From: Latrodectus hesperus
Lineage: Eukaryota > Arthropoda > Arachnida > Araneae > Theridiidae
Length of the DNA stretch: 64,000 bases
Reading direction: 5' to 3'
Assembly (NCBI GenBank): GCA_037975125.1
Contig: JAJQOW010000022.1
Span: forward strand, 726,501 to 790,500
Part shown: positions 1 through 12,998 of the stretch, in pieces
Position numbering within the stretch: the first letter of the stretch is position 1
How the letters are laid out: each line of letters begins with the position of its first letter
Program-made: the position numbers and the translations under genes
The notes under the pieces: model-generated
What the model was told of the DNA's origin: nothing
The model's input: the letters and a program-made list of their open reading frames with translations, nothing else
The model's database searches: none

Positions 1-1497
<1,497 letters not shown>

Positions 1498-2069
1498 GGT
1501 TTGAATATTCTTCTTTTAATCTTAAGTTTATTTATATTCAAAGTAGGATAAAGGATTTAAAACTAGGGTAAAAGATAGTATATTTTGCCGTTATGTAATA
1601 AGGATAAATAATTTTTTTAATATAACTTGATATCCTTATTAACCCTTTCAAGTGAATAAACCAGAAGAATATTTTTTGGGTATAATGCTGATCATGATCA
1701 TATTCGTGAGAAAAACATAATATCAAATACTATTAATTCTATAAAAATATAAATCTTTTGTAGAATGAATAATGATTGATATTTTCCTGTTCTTTTAAAA
1801 ATTACTTTTAATGTAAAATGATAAGGAATAAAACGCATTTATCATTTTACAAACTTCTTTCATCGGTGTTAAAAATACATGAAACTCAAAACTGCATTCG
1901 TACATACATAATGTGTGCAATTTAACATGGCTTATAATTATATGATATGGAAATATACTTTATATTACCTTTGATAAAATCATCTTACTAATAACAGTGC
2001 TTATGTAATGTATTATTGCTCAGTCTCAAGTTCTACTATCATCATATTGTATTTCTCTGTCTATATATA
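1498..2069. other. AT-rich DNA, no gene seen
   Basis: No coding signal, splice-flanked frame or repeat family recognised. Confidence 0.55.
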
Positions 2070-2844
2070 CAGGGTGATCTTTTTTAAAGTGACAGTGTTG
2101 GAGCGTCCTGTAGCGCGATCTAATAGACGAAATGACACCAAGCTTGGTATTTAGACTAATCAAGACATGGGAAAAAAAATTCCGTAAAAAAAGTTTAATT
2201 TCAAAAGTCATCGCTAGGGCATTTTGTGGCGCAGCTGTAGTTTACAATAACGAGAATTAGCATAAAACACAGTTATCAAAGCAAAATTCAAATGTTGTGC
2301 GATTGACAGTGCCAGTAATAGGAGCTATAAAAGCAAGTAGTAGACAGCCCAGACAAATAATCTCAGCTGAAGTAAACGAGCTCCAGTGGCCATGCCTCTC
2401 ACGTTACCGGAACGTGCGTTTATGTTGGTGGAGTATCAAATTTGTCTATTCTAAAGGACAGCATAACAAAGACAGTGCAGAATATTCCTTGTGACATGTT
2501 ATGTTCGGCTGTGGGGTACGCTGTACGCAGAATGCACGGTGTTATTTCTGAGAACGGAGCTCACATGGTTTGTGGTCTAATTCCTCACCGGGGAAGTTAA
2601 TGTAATAAATTAACATTAATAATTTAATTGTACAATTGTATGGGTCAGTATTTTTTTCTCACATTTTATACATTGTAAAGCGCCACAAAATAACCTAGCG
2701 GTGATTTTTTGAACTAATATATTTTTCACGGAATCCTTTTTCCCGTGTCTTGATTAGTCTGAATATCAAGTTTGGTGCCATTCCGGAAATTAGAACACGC
2801 TACAGGTCGCTCCAAACACTGTCACTTTAAAAAAGATCACCCTG
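2070..2844 (+). mobile_element. Non-autonomous mariner-like DNA transposon, TA target duplication
   Basis: The ends form an inverted repeat of about 38 bp: the left end begins CAGGGTGATCTTTTTTAAAG and the right end is its near-perfect complement ending GATCACCCTG. Both ends are flanked directly by TA (2068-2069 and 2845-2846), the target duplication of the Tc1/mariner superfamily. The element is 775 bp, too short for a full transposase. Near 2393-2440 a plus-strand frame reads LTLPERAFMLVEY, which resembles the N-terminal helix-turn-helix start of mariner-type transposases, but the frame closes soon after. I infer an internally deleted mariner relative. Orientation follows that remnant. The TIR sequence differs from that of the element at 37154 apart from the opening CAGGGTG. 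Confidence 0.85.
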
Positions 2845-5800
2845 TATATCTAATATCAGCTGACATAGGATTTGAATAAACCAGTTTTTCCAAACATAAT
2901 CTGGTTTCGAAAGTGATGTGTTCCATATTTTATCTGGATTCAAGTAGAACTTATAACCATCATAAGCTTATTTGAATCTATTATCTCTCCATTGATTTGA
3001 AATAAAGAAAATAGGAACTTCATCTCTAAGTTGAATTTAAAATGTACACAATGCTTAGCATCGTTTTTCGTTTTTTTTACAGCAAAAGCATGCTGCTGAA
3101 AACAAAAAAGCTTAATGCTAAGGATCAAATGATTATTTTATGATTTCAGATGTATGAATTTAAAAAATTTTAAAAAGTACCATTTGTAATGAGAAATCCC
3201 AAATTATACTTGAGAAAATATTTATAAATTTGTATGACGGATTTATACATTTATAAAACAAAAAGAAAAAAATTAAGTTTAGGTAATTTATTTCATATAT
3301 ACACTATAAAAAAATAATTTACTTCAAACCAATTGTAAGATTATTTTTCTTTTCTCACACATGAATAAACATTATGGAGATTATATTGATTTTTCCCATA
3401 GATTACTAAATTCAAATTAGTATTAAACATATGCAAATTTTTATGAAATTATAAATTGTGACGAGCTGTATTGTCTTTTTAATGTTTTAATGTACACTCA
3501 AATATATCTAGACATTAAATTTGCTCTAACAATTAATGGACGCACACTCATAAAATACTGATGTACAAATACTCAATTTTATTTAATGCATTATTCATGA
3601 TATATTGATTTAATAAAAATCAATAATTTATGTTTTTTTCTCTCAAAATATGTGGGCTTTGAAATAAGATTTATAGATTATAAGTACACAATTTTATTCA
3701 AAATAAAAATTGCTTAAATATGTCAGCAGAATTTATATCTTAAACCTAATAGTGGCTTCTTTATTCTTATAACAAATCACCTTGGTAAAAAATGAAATTT
3801 TATTACAAAAATGTCTAATAGTTGATTTTTTAAGTAAAATAAAAAATTATTCCAATAAATATTATGTAATTTGCATTATAATATATTGATCAAATAAATA
3901 CTCACATAAATTGGCTTAAAACTAATAAAATTAATTGAATTTTAATCAGATTTATAATTGTTGGAAGATTTCCAAAAATTTAGTAATGTTAAATATTAGC
4001 TGTTATATTCATTAATTTTGGAAGAAACAGTTTTGTAGAGTATTCTATATTAATTGAGTTAAATTATAACATATTTTTATTTAATTCATATTTCGTATTA
4101 ATTGCATAAAAAATGCATGATATTTACAATTAAAATAATTCATGTTCGAAATATAGAATTTCATATTTATTTTTTATTTTTCTAGGTAAGAATACTCAAA
4201 TGTGTCTCCTTTTGGAAGTAAATAAATCAAGCATTTTGCTGAAAGAGAATAGGTAGAGTAAACCAAATTTCTTTCCAATTTTCATTTAATTAACATTAAA
4301 AAGATTCAAAAATGATATTTTCTATTCTTTCTGTATAGATTGCTAAAATTTTATGAACCCAAATATTTGCTGATTGTTGCCATTTTAGTCTTTTTTATTG
4401 GCTCTCTTTCATTTTTGGTGATTATTTGGCGATTTTTTGGTGATAATTGTCATCGATTTTAAATTTTTTTCTTTCTTTTAAGTACTGTGCAATTAAGGAA
4501 GTAAGAATATAAAGTCCCTAACTCTGTATTTCATTTATATAAGAAACTCATTAATAAACATCTACCAATTTTTCTTAACCAAACTTATATTTTTCACTTC
4601 TTGTCTACGTTAATCGATTAAACCAATGTCTTCTCTACCATTTGCTGTTAAATCCATTTAAATTCTTCAAAAATGCAGAAATATTTGCAATATAAGATTT
4701 TGATTTGCTGAATCTATTTTCTTAAATTGAAAAAAAATTCCTTCAGTTTTTTTTCACTCTGTATTCATTATATCTAGCTAAGTGTAATTCAAATTCTAGA
4801 ATTTTTAAATTCATCAGAAATTTTCAAGTGTGTTTCGTTACACGCAATATATTTAAATGTAATTTCTATCTAATGTGCTAAGTAATATAAATAAATAGTT
4901 TATGATCGAAAAGCTTTATTAATGGTGTGTGAATTTTTATTACTATTAATAGTATTTGAAATAGTTTTACTTGAATAAAATATTCAGTAACAAACTATAA
5001 ATATGTGTTTAAATGTATTTATATAACATTTCTTAAAAATCGTTTTTTCGGTTTAATAACCCAATATAATCTTATAATATACTTATAATTTAAATCATTC
5101 TTGATTTAATTTGAATATTCTTATTCTTTATTTTAAAATTTGCAATCATTCAAATATATAATCTCTGAAAAATCCTATACAGGATTTTTCAGTCATTCTA
5201 ATGACTCATTTATTTTGATTGCTTATAATAGTTTTGATCTTTTGATAATTTTGATCATTGAGAACGAGATTGTAAATGTTTGTCATATTTTTTATAATTA
5301 GATGCAAAATATGACAAGCATTTATGTAAAGACATACAATTATAAGACAAACATTGTATTCTGTTCCATTTTAATAATTTCCACACTGATTCAATAAAAA
5401 GCTTATGTAATCAGTAGTTATAAAAAATTTATTAGTGTTTGCAAAGTATTAAATGTAAATAATTAAGTTGAAAATATAGAATGAACGAAAGCACACAATG
5501 TTTCAAACGAAATCATGCAATATATATACATAGTGCATTTTTATTTAAAAAATATTAAGTCTTGTTATAAAACTATTTCATTATAGAATTGAATTCTTAT
5601 AAATATTCATTTGTATTTTTAAAAAATGATTATTTGAATGAATTATGTTAAGTAATCAAAAATACCTTACTTATAATTATCTAGCCATTTACAATAATTG
5701 AAACATTCTCATAATAAGACAATTTCAATATGTTTTTAAAAATTTCAAATTTATTTTAAATATATTTTGTCTGATTGGAATACACATAAAATGTGCCTAA

Positions 5801-7862
5801 GGATTTAGCCTAACTAAATTAAAAATGCTGTTCGAACTAAAATGTTTAAGGATTGACATTTTTAGCAAAATACTTGATATTAAATTTATATAAAAATTCA
5901 ATGATGACATTTTATCTCTTAAAATTAAAAAAATAATGCAATCAACATTTAATTAATAAACAGAAGAGACATTGAAAAAAACATTAATTTGATCTCATTG
6001 TTATTTAGCATCAAATTCTGCGAATATTGGAAAAAAATATTAAAAGTTTATTTGAAATAATTCAGTTACAAAGACTGAAAAATCTTGGTATTTCTTAAAA
6101 TAATTAAATTTGTTCTTTTCTTTTAATATAATTTAAGAAAACTTCTAAAAACTCACCAGGGAAAATTGTGAAATTAATTAAACAAAAAATAAAAAATATC
6201 GTGTAATCAAGTTTATCATTTTTAAGAGAAACAATTTAATTGTAAAATTTTATTCAAATGTAGAGACGTTGAAAAAGTCAAATGTATCAAATTTCAAAAT
6301 TTAATTTAAAAAAATATGAGCGCTATTTATATGTCTTTAGATAGTATAGTTAAAATATTAGCAATTATGATATTCAAAGAGAATAACTATACATATTTAT
6401 TATAAACTACAAACATTTTAATAAATTTCATTTTTATGTAAAAAAGTTATTAAAATAAATAATCTAAATTATTAATACTAAGTTCATTATTAATTTTTTT
6501 CATTCTCAAAGTTATATAATTTAAATTAATTTTGTATATATTAAAACTTTTAAAATTAAAAAAATGGAAATTAACGCAACATATATAAGTGATTACATTT
6601 TTGTTCTTATAAAAAGCTCGTTTTCAGCAAATAGGTTTTTTAGTATACATAAATAAAATTTTTATACTATGTATTCATCGAGTTTACATCCGGTATTAAA
6701 ATGGGAATGTATATATAATCAAGAAATTTGTATAAGTATAATGACCACCTGAACCATACATTTTAGGAATTTTAATTATAAAGTTTTTTTTTCCAGTTTC
6801 AACTATAATGAACGTAGATTTCTGACCACTATAATGTTTCTTATATTATGATGTAATCTTTCCGGAACTCTACTAAATCCAATAATTTAAGTTTGTGGTT
6901 CATTTTCCTCTTTAAAATTGTCAATTATAGGTAACTTCTGGAGGTTAAAAAATAGCATATCCTTCCACATCTTCACATTGTAATTATTTTTAAAAAATAA
7001 TGATGTATACTATTTTCTTCAGTGTTCGAAAAAGCAATGTTGTTTTTCTTTCTGCTGCGAATGTGTTTTCTGTTTTTCCAGTATGTCTTCGATCGGTAAA
7101 GTACTAGAATATGGATAAAAAAATTCAGAATTTAAAATTTAATAAATTCAGAGCTAAAAAGAAAACTGAAAACGATTTTAAAGTATTTTACGTTTAATTT
7201 AACTTCATTTTTTTGGCGGATCTATAAGTGAGACCTCATTTTGTGGTAATCACATTTTGGACAAAACTATGAAAATATTATAAATACAGTAAATATCTTT
7301 CATTTCTTCATATCTTAATTTTCACCCAGAAAGCTAGGCATTCTTTTTCCTCTGAAAGCCACTGCCCACTGATGCTTGTATGCTAAAATGGGAAAAAAAA
7401 CTGTTTTAATCAATTTGAAGAAAAAATATAGTTTTTCATCAATTTAAATAACAAAGAAGAATTTTACTTTCTAATTGAAAAAAGTGACTACCAAATACTT
7501 TCAATATTACTAAAATCATTCACTTTTTTAAATTTAGTTTTAGAATTGATTTTCCGTTTTCCTTTAACATTATTTGTTTTTCTTCAGTAATGATATAATT
7601 CTCCACCTATTTTGTAATCAATTTTTCTGCGTTTTATTTTGCTTTGCTTTTTTTAATATTCTCAATTTCTTGTTTTAACTTAGTAAAATAAATTAATAAC
7701 ATTTTTAATGCCCTTTATAAGAATTTCTTATAAAACATAATAAAAATTTTCACATAGCTATAATTTATAATTATAAAATGTTTCAATTCACATTTGACTT
7801 CGTGATAATTTAAGGGAAGAAAACCTAATTTTGGTTTGTTTTGTACTTTTACTGAATAATAT
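2845..7862. other. 5 kb AT-rich DNA, no gene seen
   Basis: Long gene-free stretch. I see only short local structures, such as a small palindrome at 5165-5192 (arms CTGAAAAATCC around a 6-nt loop). No terminal inverted repeats, tRNA-like boxes, conserved protein motifs or tandem arrays were recognised. Old unrecognisable repeats cannot be excluded by eye. Confidence 0.5.
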
Positions 7863-8163
7863 TTTTTTTTCAATGGTGGGCACACTTGGGTGACCAACCC
7901 TATGACACAACAAAGTCAGAAACTGCTACTCATTTATCGTTACCCAGCGGGCACCTGTGAGCCAAGTCACGAAGGCGAGTAGCGTTACACACGCCATACC
8001 ACCACAAATCCGTTTATAGAGCGGGCCACATTCATACAACATCACAGAAGAAAGGACAGAGAGAACAGAGAAGGAAAGAAACGTCCATGCCCGAACCAGG
8101 ATTCGAACCCGGGACCAACAGCTCAGGAGTCAGGAACGCTAACCACTCAGCCATCGGTCGGCT
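7863..8163 (-). mobile_element. tRNA-derived SINE, type A (minus strand)
   Basis: On the minus strand the element starts with a tRNA-like head containing an A box (TGGCTGAGTGGTTAGCG) and a B box (GGTTCGAATCC), followed by a pyrimidine-rich stretch, the core 'CTATAAACGG', a 3' domain and an A-rich tail (poly-T at 7863 on the plus strand). It is flanked by a 13-bp target duplication with one mismatch (TACTGAATAATAT at 7850-7862, TACAGAATAATAT at 8164-8176). Three other copies lie at 20633, 31958 and 33505. Probably transcribed by RNA polymerase III and mobilised by a LINE in trans. Confidence 0.92.
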
Positions 8164-8405
8164 TACAGAATAATATCATTTTCTACAAATCTGCCAATGA
8201 ATTCGATGAACATTTTGCGGTTACATTTCAAAAAAAAATTACTCCTTTATATAATGGTTCCTAATTTAGAAATAAAGAAATGTGTGGCAATCTTTATATT
8301 TGTCATTAAATTTTAAGGTTAAATCATTAAAACCTAATTGAAGAGTCATATAATAACTTAAATTTAATTGATAGTTGATTATAAGCGTCTATATCATCAA
8401 AATAT

Positions 8406-8483
8406 TTGTATTATTTAAGTTTGGTGTTTTATAGGAATTTGTAATTGTATTATTTAAGTTTGGTGTTTTATAGGAATTTGTAA
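8406..8483. repeat. 39-bp tandem duplication
   Basis: The unit beginning TTGTATTATTTAAGTTTGG is present twice in direct tandem with a 39-bp period, essentially identical, implying a recent duplication. A further dispersed pair, 'AAAACCTAATTGAAGAG', occurs at about 8328 and 8564, so this locality has seen several small duplications. Confidence 0.85.
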
Positions 8484-8702
8484 ATCACATAATATACCCA
8501 AAGTTGATAGAAAAACATATTTTACTCGAGAGACGTACGTATCTGAGCCAGCCTAAGAGCATAAAACCTAATTGAAGAGTCATATAACTTACGACATTAA
8601 AAAAGACAGATTTTTTCCCTTCCTTTTTAGTATCCTCATAAAATATTCCCATATTCATCACCCCAAAAGGGAAAATGTTTACGAGTTTGAAAAATATGCT
8701 AA

Positions 8703-9119
8703 CTAGACATGGTTTTTAAAGAGCGCTCTCAAATATGCAAGCTCATCAAATTTGCGTATACATATGAATAAAACCACGCAAAAAAAGGAAGATTTTTTGC
8801 TGTCGTAAAAAGCGTCGCGTTGAATAATATATTCAACGCTTAACATGCTCGAATATGTTTTTCTCTGATTATATGATTTGAGAGTTTGGCAACATATTGG
8901 AGTTATTCTTCTCTGAAGGGTTTTTGTTTCATCTGCGACAAAGTCGTAAGACTTGGCTGGAGTTGGTGTGTTTCTATGGCGAGACGGAAAATGTGACGTA
9001 GCTTCTTTTATCGTTAGCAACTTTAATTTATGATACAGAGATGAGTATTTTCCGTTGTAAAATATGTTAAATCCTTCAATTTCATTGCAAACTTTTGAAA
9101 GTTGATTGTATATTTGCAT
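8703..9119 (-). CDS. Unrecognised 138-codon open frame
   Basis: An open frame of 138 codons from ATG at 9119 to a stop at 8703. It is long for DNA this AT-rich and is not low-complexity. Residues 1-110 are polar and mixed. A hydrophobic, Cys/Phe/Val-rich stretch (residues ~112-122) precedes a basic C-terminus. I recognise no domain. No clear promoter, Kozak context, poly(A) signal or splice signals stand out, and there are no neighbouring genes. It could be a chance frame, a decayed transposon remnant or a lineage-specific small gene. Low confidence that it is translated. Confidence 0.15.
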   Translation of the reverse strand: MQIYNQLSKVCNEIEGFNIFYNGKYSSLYHKLKLLTIKEATSHFPSRHRNTPTPAKSYDFVADETKTLQRRITPICCQTLKSYNQRKTYSSMLSVEYIIQRDAFYDSKKSSFFCVVLFICIRKFDELAYLRALFKNHV

Positions 9120-9371
9120 GAGCAGTTTTTATTTTCGTACTATATAAATTTAGGAAATTCATAAAAGAACAAAAACAATTCCGTAGATTTTATTAGCAAA
9201 ATTGGACGAATCAATGAATGTTATTTTCCATAAATTAATGTCAATGAAGAGTAACTCTTCTCTCTTTATTGATATACAATAATGAGTTGTATACACATAT
9301 TCAAGTATGAAGCTTTGCATTTTTATCCACTTTTACTTACAATGATTTATTGTTATTACTGTACATATGCC

Positions 9372-9653
9372 AACCAACTTGTCTAGTGGTCTACTTGCCT
9401 GACTACGTAAGGAGATCCTGGGTTTGAATCCCAGTTCGGGCATAGATGTACTTTCTCTCTCTATCTATCCTGTCTTTGTCATTTCCTTGTATGAATGAGG
9501 TGCGAATGGTTGCCTATCCTATAAACGGGTTCCTATGGTATGTATGTACTGAAGAAGTCGGACTCTACACCAAATATGGTTCAGTTGGAAAAGTGGAGCA
9601 GCGCACCCCATATTGCCAGCCAAGCTGGCACACGGCGACAACAACAACTGTAG
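9372..9653 (+). mobile_element. tRNA-derived SINE, type B
   Basis: Head with an A-box-like TCTAGTGGTC and a B-box-like GGTTTGAATCC, then a CT-rich segment (TTTCTCTCTCTATCTATCC), the core CTATAAACGGGT, a type-B 3' domain (GGTTCAGTTGGAAAAGTGG ... GCCAGCCAAGCTGGC) and a CAACAACAA tail. Flanked by ACATATGCC at 9363-9371 and 9654-9662. A second full copy follows 290 bp downstream. Confidence 0.92.
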
Positions 9654-9944
9654 ACATATGCCTAAAATTTTGGAAATTACAAATAAAATTATGATCAATA
9701 ATTTTAGTGAATATTTGTTACTTTTGATATTCCTATTAGTAAAAAAAAACCAGACATACTAAACTAAAATTTTAAATATGTAAAAAGTTTTTTAAAAAGA
9801 AAAAATAAGAATTTAATACCTAATTTCTCAAAATCTCAGATTTGCCACGAAGCGCAAGGCATTGTTTAAAAAGGTTTTCCATCTATAATTGCAATTTTGC
9901 AAAACTAGCAAGCATGTATAATAAATGTTCTATTGCCATTTTCT

Positions 9945-10224
9945 GCCGCCCAACTTGTCTAGTGGTCAGCATGTCTGACTGCGGATAGGGAAGTTCTGGA
10001 TTCGAATCCTGGTTCGGGCATGGATGTACTTTCTCTCTCTATATCATACTTTGTCCTTTCCTTGTATGAATGTGGAGTGAATGGTTGCCTACACTATAAA
10101 CGGGTACCTATGGCATGTGTTTACTGAGGAAGTCGGACTCCACACCAAAATATGGTTCAGTTGGAAAAGTTGAGCAGCGCACCCAATATTGCCAGCCTGG
10201 CTGGCACGCGACAACAACACCATT
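9945..10224 (+). mobile_element. tRNA-derived SINE, type B
   Basis: Same architecture as the copy at 9372, in the same orientation. Flanked by a perfect 13-bp target duplication, ATTGCCATTTTCT (9932-9944 and 10225-10237). Its own duplication shows it is an independent insertion rather than a segmental copy of its neighbour. Confidence 0.95.
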
Positions 10225-10351
10225 ATTGCCATTTTCTTATCAAATCATTTTCAGAAGAGTCATCTTTCTCTTATTATGTTGTATATTTTTTATTTATTGT
10301 CGCTATGCTAATGAGATTTTGAAATTAAGTTTGTTTTGATCCGTTCGTTTT

Positions 10352-10555
10352 CTATTTCTGTCCACCAAAACCACTAGAACAGCTTGCAATTTTAAACCCA
10401 AGCCAAGTGATGATAAAGACAAGTAATATAATGTACCCATATTCGAACTTCCACATTACATTAATAATACAAGACAAAGTCATTCGAAATTTTAAGATGA
10501 GTAGATATCTTGAGGATAACTCTGGCTTAGAGACATTCTGGTATCGAACGCACAT
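10352..10555 (-). CDS. Unrecognised small frame with one hydrophobic segment
   Basis: A 67-codon minus-strand frame whose C-terminal half contains a plausible membrane segment (YIILLVFIITWLGFKI) followed by a short Gly/Ser/Cys-rich end. A pyrimidine-rich tract with AAAG precedes the start on this strand and could be a weak splice acceptor. The opposite strand is also open over the same interval, which lowers confidence. No family recognised; probably a chance frame. Confidence 0.12.
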   Translation of the reverse strand: MCVRYQNVSKPELSSRYLLILKFRMTLSCIINVMWKFEYGYIILLVFIITWLGFKIASCSSGFGGQK

Positions 10556-10628
10556 TCTTTTATGCAGAAAAGAGAGACTTTCTTCAGGCTACCGCAGTAT
10601 ATTTATTAAAATTAAAAGAAAATTTTAA

Positions 10629-11036
10629 TGAAAATATTTAAGCTTTAAGTTTTTGTATGTCGAACTTACATGTAATGTTTATATTTACACAAATATTTCA
10701 CAGTAATGTTCCTATGACAACGCTACAAAGTGATGTTATATTTTGTAAAATAAAACAGATATACACAATGTTGTCCAAAACGTCTCGTAATAGTCCCATA
10801 AATAAAGAAAAAATTTAAATAGAAACTTTTATTGCATATTTGAAGTAATCTATGCTGAACTCAAAACATTTTTACATTGAATGCAGTATACGTTTGAGAA
10901 TTTTTGGAAATAACTCAAAAAAGGAATCGCTTGAGTAAAAATGAATACCATTAGAAATATTGCCTTTTACATCAATTTCAACTTGAGGAGTAGGCAATAA
11001 TAAAAGAAAGTTAATTGTGAGCAATTATTAAAATGG
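10629..11036. other. AT-rich DNA, no gene seen
   Basis: No coding or repeat signal recognised. Confidence 0.5.
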
Positions 11037-11427
11037 TTGTTGTTGCTTATGACACTTGAACAAGCCAAGCTCGCTATGCTTTTGGCAGCGAATTAAGTCA
11101 ATAGAGAGCGTCTTCCAGTTTCAATAAGAGCACCACGAAGGTGAAAGTATGACTTTGCTCTTTTTAAGGTGCCTCGTCATTTTGAACCACGGTCAGGTGA
11201 CGAGGCTAAACCTGAGCTGGCAACCCTACTCTCCACATCCACGCCACACCAACGGAAGGACTTTGGACGTCACAGATTAACGTGGACACGTCCCCAACCC
11301 ACGGAGCTCCAGCAACCCAGTGAAGGAGAGTACACCGTGGTCACCCTCCCAACCACTGCCCGCGGCAAATGATGCTTCACTTTACTGAGCTTACGGGAAG
11401 CGGCGTGAAGCTACTGAGCCACTGGAA
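11037..11427 (-). mobile_element. SINE, type C' (minus strand)
   Basis: On the minus strand it starts CCAGTGGCTCAGTAGCTTC, an A-box-like motif, continues through a GC-rich body (about 11160-11400) and ends in the same ~110-bp tail as the C SINEs (GTGCTC...CATAGCGAGCTTGGCTTG, then ACAACAAC). The body is shared with 53945-54345 and 54485-54710. I could not define a clean target duplication or a convincing B box, so the promoter type is uncertain. A 67-codon plus-strand frame inside it (11169) is incidental. Confidence 0.8.
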
Positions 11428-11429
11428 CT

Positions 11430-11996
11430 TAAAAATTAAATTTTGGTAATAATAACTCATATTAAAATGGTTTACAGTTGGTACAGTTGGTAATCAGTTT
11501 TGAAATATTACTCTTTTTCCTAATTTTTTCTAATTTTTGTAACTTTTTCTTGGCAGGCTTGGGTTTATTTTTTTTTTCATAAGACTTACTTATTTAAACT
11601 CATAATTTTTAAAATTCTGATAAAAATGGAAAACAGTTGAACGTATGGTTACTCACACCAAACTCTCAGCTACAATTTGGTTATTTAACGGTCTCTATTT
11701 AACATCTATTTTTAACTAGCCAATTGAGGAGACATGATATATATATGCTAAACCTTGATACACACCAAGCGCCTATATTCTCGGTTCACTATTTACGATA
11801 AATAAGACATTTGGCAAAATTAAAAATATATATGCTTGAAATATATGATTTATATGACCATTCATACATTTAAATTCTTAAGCTAAAACCTAATCATTCG
11901 GTACACCATTTTCACACACAGAAATTGTTTTATTATTCTTGTACATCATGAATTCGTTAAAAGAAAAAATGTGAGCAGTCATCTTGCATGTAATGC
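11430..11996. other. AT-rich DNA, no gene seen
   Basis: Contains a small local duplication ('GTACAGTTGGTA' type, about 11473-11492) and no coding signal. Confidence 0.5.
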
Positions 11997-12209
11997 TCTG
12001 GAGATAATTTTCTCCTTCTCTAGTCACAAATCAAAATTGAGGGACTGGTTCCTCTGGTAGTGCCATCTATCGGAAGAGTCTTAGAGCAAAAACGTACTTT
12101 AACATTCATGGTGATCAGGTTAAAGAAAAGATGCTTCTTTCTGACTTAATTTTGCATATCCATTGGCTAGCGGGCTTGGTTGACCAAGTGTCATAAATAA
12201 ACAACATCA
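11997..12209 (+). mobile_element. Old, diverged type-C SINE fragment
   Basis: The plus strand carries a degraded copy of the C SINE: a 'GAGGGACTGGTTCCTCTGG' block, GTGCCATCTATCGG, then AGCAAAAACGTACTTT, and the tail remnant GCTTGGTTGACCAAGTGTCATAA. The tRNA-like head is missing and many positions differ from the younger copies, so it predates the others here. Confidence 0.75.
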
Positions 12210-12698
12210 GAAGAGTAATTTATTAACTCATTTAATTAAATTTTCAGATTATAAAATAAACTATATAATTTGCTTTTTTTGTACCAGAAAAATGTTTGTT
12301 AAAAATATTTCCCTTTTTGAATTATTTATTCTTTTTTTTAATTGCAGAATGTTTTCAAATTTTTTAATAAATGAATTTGATATGTGTTGGTATATATACT
12401 TGATCACATTAACCATTAAAGTTATTATCTTATACAAATAAGACCAAAATAAGAGTTTTGGGATTTATTTCGAAAGAGAAAAAATATCTTTAACAATGGC
12501 TTGGCTAATTACATCTGAGTTTAAGACGAAAATATTATGAAATGCCAAAAGAAACTACTATTTTTTCTATGTGATATGACCATTAATGCATCGTCATAAT
12601 TTTGCTGCAATATTTTTGCAGTCTTTTGATAGTTATTTTTCTAAACTTAAAGAACAAAAATGCATATTCTTCTATTGATAGATTTACACTATATGTAA
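12210..12698. other. AT-rich DNA, no gene seen
   Basis: No coding or repeat signal recognised. Confidence 0.5.
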
Positions 12699-12998
12699 CA
12701 TGATCGATTTAATTTGTACTAGAATAATCAGTACATGATCGATTTAATTTGTACTAGAATAATTAGTACATGATCGATTTAATTTGTACTAGAATAATCA
12801 ATACATGATCAATTTAATCTGTACATGAATCATCATTACATGATCAATTTAATTTCTACATGAATCATCAATATATGATCAATTTAATCTGTACATGAAT
12901 CATCAATACATGATTAATTTAATCTGTACATGAATCATCAATACATGATCAATTTAATCTGTACATGAATCATCAATACATAATCAATTTCATCTGTA
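12699..12998. repeat. 35-bp minisatellite, about 8.6 copies
   Basis: Head-to-tail units of 35 bp beginning CATGATC(G/A)ATTTAAT. The first three units carry GTACTAGAATAATCA, the last five carry GTACATGAATCATCA, so the array consists of two blocks that homogenised separately. No coding meaning: 35 is not a multiple of three and stops occur. Confidence 0.95.

Noticed and set aside
5165..5192. A terminator-like small hairpin
   Set aside because: An 11-bp palindrome without a transcription unit. Bacterial-type terminators are not relevant in this genome.
9372..10224. Possible genuine tRNA genes at the SINE heads
   Set aside because: A- and B-box motifs are present, but the sequences are fused to SINE bodies with repeat tails and target duplications, and do not fold as intact tRNAs by eye.
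12699..12998. CRISPR-like array of 35-bp repeats
   Set aside because: Units are directly adjacent without unique spacers, and the sequence context is eukaryotic. It is a minisatellite.
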